A stretch of DNA of 64,000 nt from Rhododendron vialii (taxonomy: Eukaryota; Streptophyta; Magnoliopsida; Ericales; Ericaceae): assembly GCF_030253575.1 (NCBI RefSeq), contig NC_080568.1, positions 637,501 to 701,500 on the forward strand, written 5' to 3'. This document shows, in pieces, positions 59,501 through 64,000 of the stretch. Position 1 is the first letter of the stretch. The number at the start of each line of letters is the position of its first letter. The notes beneath the pieces are model-generated. The model made no database searches. It was not told where the DNA came from and saw nothing but the letters and a program-made list of their open reading frames with translations. Made by a program: the position numbers and the translations under genes.

Positions 59501-60714
59501 AGCTCGATGTGCAAAATGCTTTTCTCCATGGAGATCTTGAAGAAGAAGTCTATATGTCCCTTCCTCAAGGTTTTCGACGACAGGGGGAGACAAAGGTATG
59601 TTGTCTTCTTAAGTCCTTATATGGTCTTAAGCAGGCTTCACGCCAATGGTTTGCTAAATTCTCTACTGCTCTTATAGACGATGGGTTTATCCAATCCAAA
59701 ACAGATTATTCTCTATTCACTCGCTCTCGTGATCAACAGTTCATTATTGTCCTTGTCTAGGTGGATGACATTATTGTCACCGGAAATAATGAAACTGACA
59801 TTCGTCATCTCAAGGAATTTCTTCACCAGCGATTTCATCTTAAAGACCTTGGACTTCTCAAATATTTTCTTGGTCTTGAGGTTGCGCGATCTGCAAGAGG
59901 TATTTGCCTTTCGCAACGGAAATATGCTCTTGAAATTATTGAAGAAACTGGTTTACTAGGTGCTCAACCAGTTCATATTCCAATGGAGCAAAACCATAAA
60001 TTGAATGCTTCTGATGGTGCCTTGCTTACTGACCCTTCTTCCTATAGAAGACTGGTAGGTCGCCTCATTTATCTCACCATTACTCGGCCGGATATTGTGT
60101 ATCCTGTTCATGTTCTAAGTCAGTACATGAGCCAACCACACAAGCCGCATCTTGATGCTGCTCTTCGCGTAGTGCGCTACTTGAAACGAGCACCTGGTCA
60201 AGGAATTCTTTTATCTTCAAGCTCTGATCTTCAACTTCGGATGTATTCTGACTCTGATTGGGCCAGCTGTTCAGATACACGACGTTCGACTACTGGTTTT
60301 TGTTCATTTCTAGGCACCTCACCTATTTCGTGGAAAACCAAGAAACAACACACCGTGTCTAGGTCGTCCGCAGAATTCGAATACCGCGCCATGGCCTCTG
60401 CTGCGTGTGAAATCACTTAGTTACTATCTCTTTTGAAAGATATGGGAGTTGACCATCCTCAACCTACCATACTCTTTTGCGACAATCAAGCAGCACTTCA
60501 TATAGCCGCCAATCCGGTCTTCCATGAAAGAACAAAGCACATTGAGATCGATTGTCACTTCATTAGAGAAAAACTTCGTCAAGGCTTCATCCGTACTGCA
60601 TATATGCCTAGTAAAGAGCAACTTGCTGATATCTTTACGAAGTCCTTGGGCAAAGATCAGTTCCAGCTTCTTCTTCGAAAGTTGGGCGTTCTTGACATTC
60701 ACGCTCCACCTTGA
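56586..60714 (+). pseudogene. Copia gag C-terminal part, protease, integrase, RT and RNase H
   Basis: One reading frame throughout, no frameshifts, five in-frame stops. Domains in order: gag end with knuckle CKHCKWVGHTKANC; protease WIVDTGASDHM; integrase with LGHVSSSRL and CDICPLAKF, then Asp of HCDIWG, Asp of RTDNGREF and Glu of NGVVERKH; RT with [20 protein letters not shown]; RNase H with SDSDWASC and the [12 protein letters not shown] motif. Stops: TGA 58717-58719, TGA 59017-59019, TAA 59041-59043, TAG 59758-59760 and TAG 60418-60420. The fourth replaces the Tyr of the YVDD catalytic box. The first three fit C-to-T changes of Arg or Gln codons and the fifth fits Trp TGG to TAG. Confidence 0.93.
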
Positions 60715-60908
60715 GGGGGAGTGTTAACTATAATTATGGGATCTGATGTATATATTTTAGGAAGTTAATCCCCTTAATGAAGTGATTTGATGTAGATAAT
60801 TTAGGAAGTTTGAATCCCCTTGATTATGGGATCTGATCATTGTACTCTTGTATATATAGATGACTGAATATGAATAATATGTATTGAGAGTTTCTCCCAA
60901 ACTTGTCA
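60711..60908 (+). repeat. Copia polypurine tract and 3' LTR
   Basis: The tract TTGAGGGGGAG (60711-60721) overlaps the end of the coding frame and is followed by the LTR at 60722-60908. The duplication AGCCT follows at 60909-60913. Confidence 0.92.
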
Positions 60909-60913
60909 AGCCT

Positions 60914-61040
60914 GAAAACATACTAGATGTGATGTACTATGTGTAATGGTTTTACATGGACTATTCACTTGAAGGTGGGAAAAAACTGGATTTGGTCATA
61001 TGTCATATGGTTTTTGTGTTTTTGAGATGGGGTCTAGTTT
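60914..61040 (+). other. Displaced 3' flank of UGT-5
   Basis: The stretch with ACTAGATGTGATGTA and ACTTGAAGGTGGGAAAAA matches the 3' flank of UGT-1 at 2690-2750. It continues the UGT-5 flank that stops at 26202, so it was separated from its gene by the copia insertion. Confidence 0.75.
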
Positions 61041-61095
61041 ATATGAGTCTGGGCGACCTCTCCACTTATTGTCAATTAGTTTTGAGTTGAATCAG

Positions 61096-61420
61096 AGTTC
61101 TGAAAATCGTACCAGCCAAAGTACCGTTTTTTCTACCGGTACCGGTGAGATACCGGGTAACATTTCAAAATTATTGCTATTAGTGTTATTTTTACACATC
61201 AAACAATTTAGTATAATATATTATTTAAAAGAAAAATAAATGTAATAATAATCTGGTACCGTTCGGTACTAGAAGAGAACAATAAATTTAAAAGTAGTCT
61301 GGTATTGTGTGGTACCGACCTGAATTTTAGTGGGAACAAAATTAGAGGTATAGGATACCAAATTAGCTCAATCTGCTACATACCGACCGATACGGTATGA
61401 GATTCAAAACCTTGAGTTAG
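61096..61420. mobile_element. Probable MITE with GGTACCG-rich ends
   Basis: The left end GTTCTGAAAATCGTACC and the right end, as reverse complement, GTTTTGAATCTCATACC form imperfect TIRs. Internal GGTACCG and CGGTAC motifs recur in both halves. TTGAGTTG and TTGAGTTA near the two ends may be an 8-bp duplication, but the limits are uncertain. Confidence 0.45.
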
Positions 61421-61454
61421 ATGGTTTAATATGGTTTTGAATTATGATAACTAT

Positions 61455-61595
61455 TTGAGGTTGTCTCACATTGGTTAAGTTACGTTGTGAGATGTCTTGG
61501 GTTCGAGTCTCTCTGTTTGCAATTCTTTCCTGTTTGCATTCTGCTTCTCTCCTTAGTATTATATTCGCTCTATTAATGAAAATTTGCATCTTCAG
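61455..61595 (+). mobile_element. SINE-like tRNA-derived sequence
   Basis: An A-box-like TTGGTTAAGTTA (61471-61482) is followed by a B-box GGGTTCGAGTC (61499-61509), the pol III promoter arrangement of plant SINEs. It lies directly upstream of the UGT-6 remnant. No target duplication was identified. Confidence 0.4.
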
Positions 61596-61616
61596 TGCAC
61601 GACAAATGTATTTGAT

Positions 61617-63130
61617 ATGGCAGTGAATGGTGATAAGCCTCATCTGGTCTGGTTTGTATATGATTCCCAGCTCAAAGCCAAATGAAAGCTAGGTTGAAAC
61701 TAGCAAAACTTCTCCACCATAAAGGCTTTCACATAACCTTTGTTCGCACAGATTACAAACACTTGCTCACAGTTAGAGGACCCCATTCTCTGGATGGCTT
61801 GCCAGATTTCCCATTCGGATTGCCTCCTCCGGATTCTAATGCCACCCAATCTATTAAAAAGTGATAGCCGCGTAAATGTTCACATTAGCGCTTTCTAATT
61901 TATCTTTGCTAAGTCTGTTTATATCGTTACTTGGGGTTTGATGCTTGATTTTTGTGTTATATGTATTTGGATGCTGTTATAAGAAAAAGAGGCAAAATTG
62001 AATTCTACTCGGAATTAAGTGTCGGCTGGGATTTGGAAAAAAGAAAGAAAATAGAACAGGGGTTTTGTTAAGTCGGTAACTGGAGGAATGAAAAAGGGTT
62101 TTTAAAGACAGCAGTTCGAGAGAAGAATAGAGGACGGGGACGCAAGGCAGCAGCAACTGGAGACCGACGGACAGACAGCAGAGAAGAGAAAAAGGAGACC
62201 CACGGCTGGAAATCAGTTGGTTCCCATGTCAGCGCCCAACAGAACCCCGACGATTTTCCATCCAATGTCCGGCTAATCTCCTATTCTTGGGTTAGATAAA
62301 GGTTTCTTTCCAAGTAGTTTGAATTTTGTTTGTGTTTAAGAATTATTCATTCGAACATTGGTTGTATGACTTAAAGATAAATTCATTTTTGGAATGAATG
62401 GTTTGAATGCTTCATACTCTATCAATTTCTTTTGTTTGTATTCTAGACTTCAAACACTTGCATACACGATTTATTATTGATTGGATATGCTTTATAAGAC
62501 AAGGCGTGCTATTAGACGAACCGTACTTAGATACAACTCGAGCTAGTAAGACAATTTGTGTTATACGAAGATAATCGATCTATGCCAATCCATTATCCGT
62601 GAATATCTTGAATTGATTTGAATGAATAGTTCTTAACCAAGCAAAATCAAGCTACGAGGGAAAAATCGGATTCAAAGCACTAGAAACTTTTTCCACTTGT
62701 TTTCTAAATAAAACTTATTTTGTTTTCTTAGTTTAAAATTCAAAAACCAAACTTGAATCTCGTTCTTGAATTGAAGTAGGAATTAGTTGAAACTGATCAA
62801 ATAACGTACTATTGTCCGGTTGTCCCTGTGGAATGATACTTGGACTTTTGTTACTATTCTACGGAGTAGTTGTAATAGTTGTGTTTTAATTAATAATTTT
62901 GATACGGTAACGACACAGTCAAAAAGAACGCACTAGAGTCGTTTCTAAGCCTTGTTTTCCAGCTCAATGACGATAGCGCTTCTAGATCGGATGTGTATTA
63001 CTCGTATTGTCTCATATGGTTTTATGACTTTCACCGTCACAGCTAGTTAAAAGGGTTCTTCACTCAGTTTACTTGTACTTTTCACGGGCTTTTATCATTT
63101 TCGTAATCTACAAAATCAGGTATCCCTGTT
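61617..63130 (+). pseudogene. UGT-6: exon-1 remnant of a UGT85A-type gene, split by a solo LTR
   Basis: The ATG at 61617 begins the same MAVNGDKPH-like leader as UGT-5, but the frame soon breaks (TGA near 61682). Recognisable pieces are the HITFV stretch and the RGP-SLDGLPDF region, with deletions. The sequence stops at 61861 at a solo LTR and resumes at 62922 with the AAAGAACGC region, the VSDGF-like part (now degraded) and the GFYQF-like part, ending around 63130. Intron and exon 2 are absent. It is clearly non-functional. Confidence 0.85.
61862..62921. mobile_element. Solo LTR in UGT-6
   Basis: The 1060-bp insertion begins TGATAGCCGCG and ends GACACAGTCA, so it has TG...CA ends. The 5-bp duplication AAAAG flanks it (61857-61861 and 62922-62926). 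No internal coding region, primer site or second LTR is present, so it is a recombined solo LTR. The end near 62880-62921 resembles LTR ends of plant gypsy elements; the lineage is not assigned. Confidence 0.8.
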
Positions 63131-63589
63131 GCAATTTTGAGGTATCATTTCTGTAGAAAAGATAAAAATTAATTTTAAAAAAATTTGTATGTTTTGAATT
63201 ACTTTTTCCTTAGTGAGCTTTTAATACTTTTGGTTACTTTTAAGATTCCTCACAGGAGACGAACCAATAATTACAAAACTTTGAGATAAACCTAACAATT
63301 AGTACGAAATTTAAATTTCAAAGTCGATTGCAATTTTAATGGAACGAAAAAAAAAAGAAAAAAGAAAAAACTCAATAAAAAAAAGAAGGCGAGTAGAAAA
63401 TGACTTGCACTTAAAATACACTAGAGTTGTAGCATACTCATAGATGACTTGCAAGTTACAACTATTACACAGCAATATCGTAGTTTTCTTTTTTCCTATT
63501 TTTGATGTGGTATTGAACCAAACACATGTCTATATATAGATGATTTGTACTAGATGTACAAATGAAAATACAGTGAAAATGGCCTCTTA
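63131..63589. other. AT-rich intergenic DNA
   Basis: No gene or repeat is supported. Poly-A-rich tracts occur at 63347-63385. Confidence 0.4.
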
Positions 63590-64000
63590 ATGCATAAATT
63601 ACTGATTAGCACTTTTTACATGTTAAACTTGCCACTTAAACATAAACGATTTAAATTTGTTAAAATAAACGACTTGCCCCTTCGTGACGACACGTCCCAG
63701 TTTCAGACATTAATTTCTCATATATATTTAAAACAAGTAGTCTCCGATTTGATCATGAATAAGTTGCATGGGGGAAACAGAGACCTACTTTGTTCTTTCT
63801 TTTTATTTGTTGGAGTAATAATCAATCACTTAATCGATTGTTGATTTTTCCTTCAAGAATCAAGTATGGCATTAGCTGCCATGACCAATATTCTAATGTG
63901 GTCCTGGTGGAGCTTTCTTTATACCTCTATTTTGTTATACTAGGAGGACAAAAACCATCCAAAATCGACTAGTCTGTCCGGCCAACTGGCTATGAGACAG
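63590..64000 (+). promoter_or_regulatory. Duplicate of the UGT-5 upstream flank, at the window end
   Basis: This segment aligns with 22715-23960 without the SINE and the MITE. It contains CATGTTAAACTTGCCACT, GATTTGATCATGAATAAG, TCAAGAATCAAGTATGGC and CCGGCCAACTGGCTATGAG in the same order. In the UGT-5 copy the start codon is about 350-370 bp beyond the last shared block, so another UGT copy is expected just outside the window. Confidence 0.65.

Larger units (their letters stand above)
26203..60908 (+). mobile_element. Ty1/copia element, outermost of three nested retrotransposons
   Basis: LTRs at 26203-26391 and 60722-60908 begin TGTTA and end GTCA, flanked by the perfect 5-bp duplication AGCCT (26198-26202 and 60909-60913). 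Without the nested insertion the element is about 5.0 kb. Domain order is gag, protease, integrase, reverse transcriptase, RNase H, which is copia order. The LTRs differ by two substitutions and a 2-base indel in about 187 positions. The frame has five in-frame stops and is interrupted by a chromovirus in gag, so it is dead. It inserted into the 3' flank of UGT-5. Confidence 0.95.

Noticed and set aside
1..64000. CRISPR arrays, bacterial operons, ribosomal RNA, telomere repeats
   Set aside because: None found. The tandem arrays present lack spacer structure, and the gene architecture is plant nuclear throughout.

Overview
This is nuclear DNA from a flowering plant, most likely a eudicot. The host genes have two exons with GT-AG introns, the intergenic DNA is AT-rich and full of small inverted-repeat transposons, and more than half of the window is LTR retrotransposons of plant lineages (Ty1/copia, Tekay-type chromovirus, Tat-type Ty3/gypsy). 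The species cannot be fixed from the sequence.

Host genes. A tandem array of family-1 UDP-glycosyltransferases of the UGT85A type lies on the + strand. Four copies read as intact: UGT-1 (314-2635), UGT-3 (15348-17228), UGT-4 (20171-22159) and UGT-5 (24311-26153). Each has one phase-1 intron at the same codon and encodes 486-494 residues. UGT-2 (6661-8524) is broken by a 1-base deletion and a 4-base tandem duplication. UGT-6 (61617-63130) is an exon-1 remnant split by a solo LTR. The last 400 bases repeat the upstream flank of UGT-5, so another copy probably starts just beyond the window. The enzymes should glucosylate small alcohol-type acceptors; the acceptor is unknown.

Small elements between and inside the genes include: a 425-bp MITE in the UGT-1 intron, four fold-back elements at 4.1-6.2 kb, a Tourist-like MITE with TTA duplication at 8.8 kb, a long-TIR element at 11.1-12.6 kb, a Mutator-like element with a perfect 9-bp target duplication at 12875-13929, a fold-back in the UGT-3 intron, a 1.5-kb long inverted repeat just upstream of UGT-4, and a SINE and a MITE upstream of UGT-5. 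For the UGT-1 intron MITE, the SINE and the upstream MITE, a paralogous copy of the locus in the same window shows the empty site.

Nested retrotransposons, 26203-60908. A 5.0-kb copia element (TSD AGCCT) landed 50 bp after the UGT-5 stop codon. Its gag was then hit by an 8.75-kb Tekay chromovirus on the minus strand (26912-56580, TSD TCTGC). The integrase of that element was in turn hit by a 20.9-kb Tat-type gypsy element on the plus strand (29422-50334, TSD CCTCT). All three target duplications are perfect. LTR divergence fits the nesting: the innermost element is the youngest.

Most notable object. The Tat element carries two multi-exon genes antisense to its own gag-pol, between integrase and 3' LTR. 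One is a DUF7745-like gene (40832-42089, two exons). The other is a plant mobile domain gene (43506-47178, six exons). Every predicted intron is GT-AG and phase 0, and each gene has a TATA-like box upstream. A 16-bp palindrome, ACTGGCGTACGCCAGT, and its variants lie upstream of the LTR TATA box and of both antisense TATA boxes. This looks like a retrotransposon with its own set of co-regulated accessory genes. The sense gag-pol frame has several lesions, while exons 2-6 of the mobile-domain gene are fully open.
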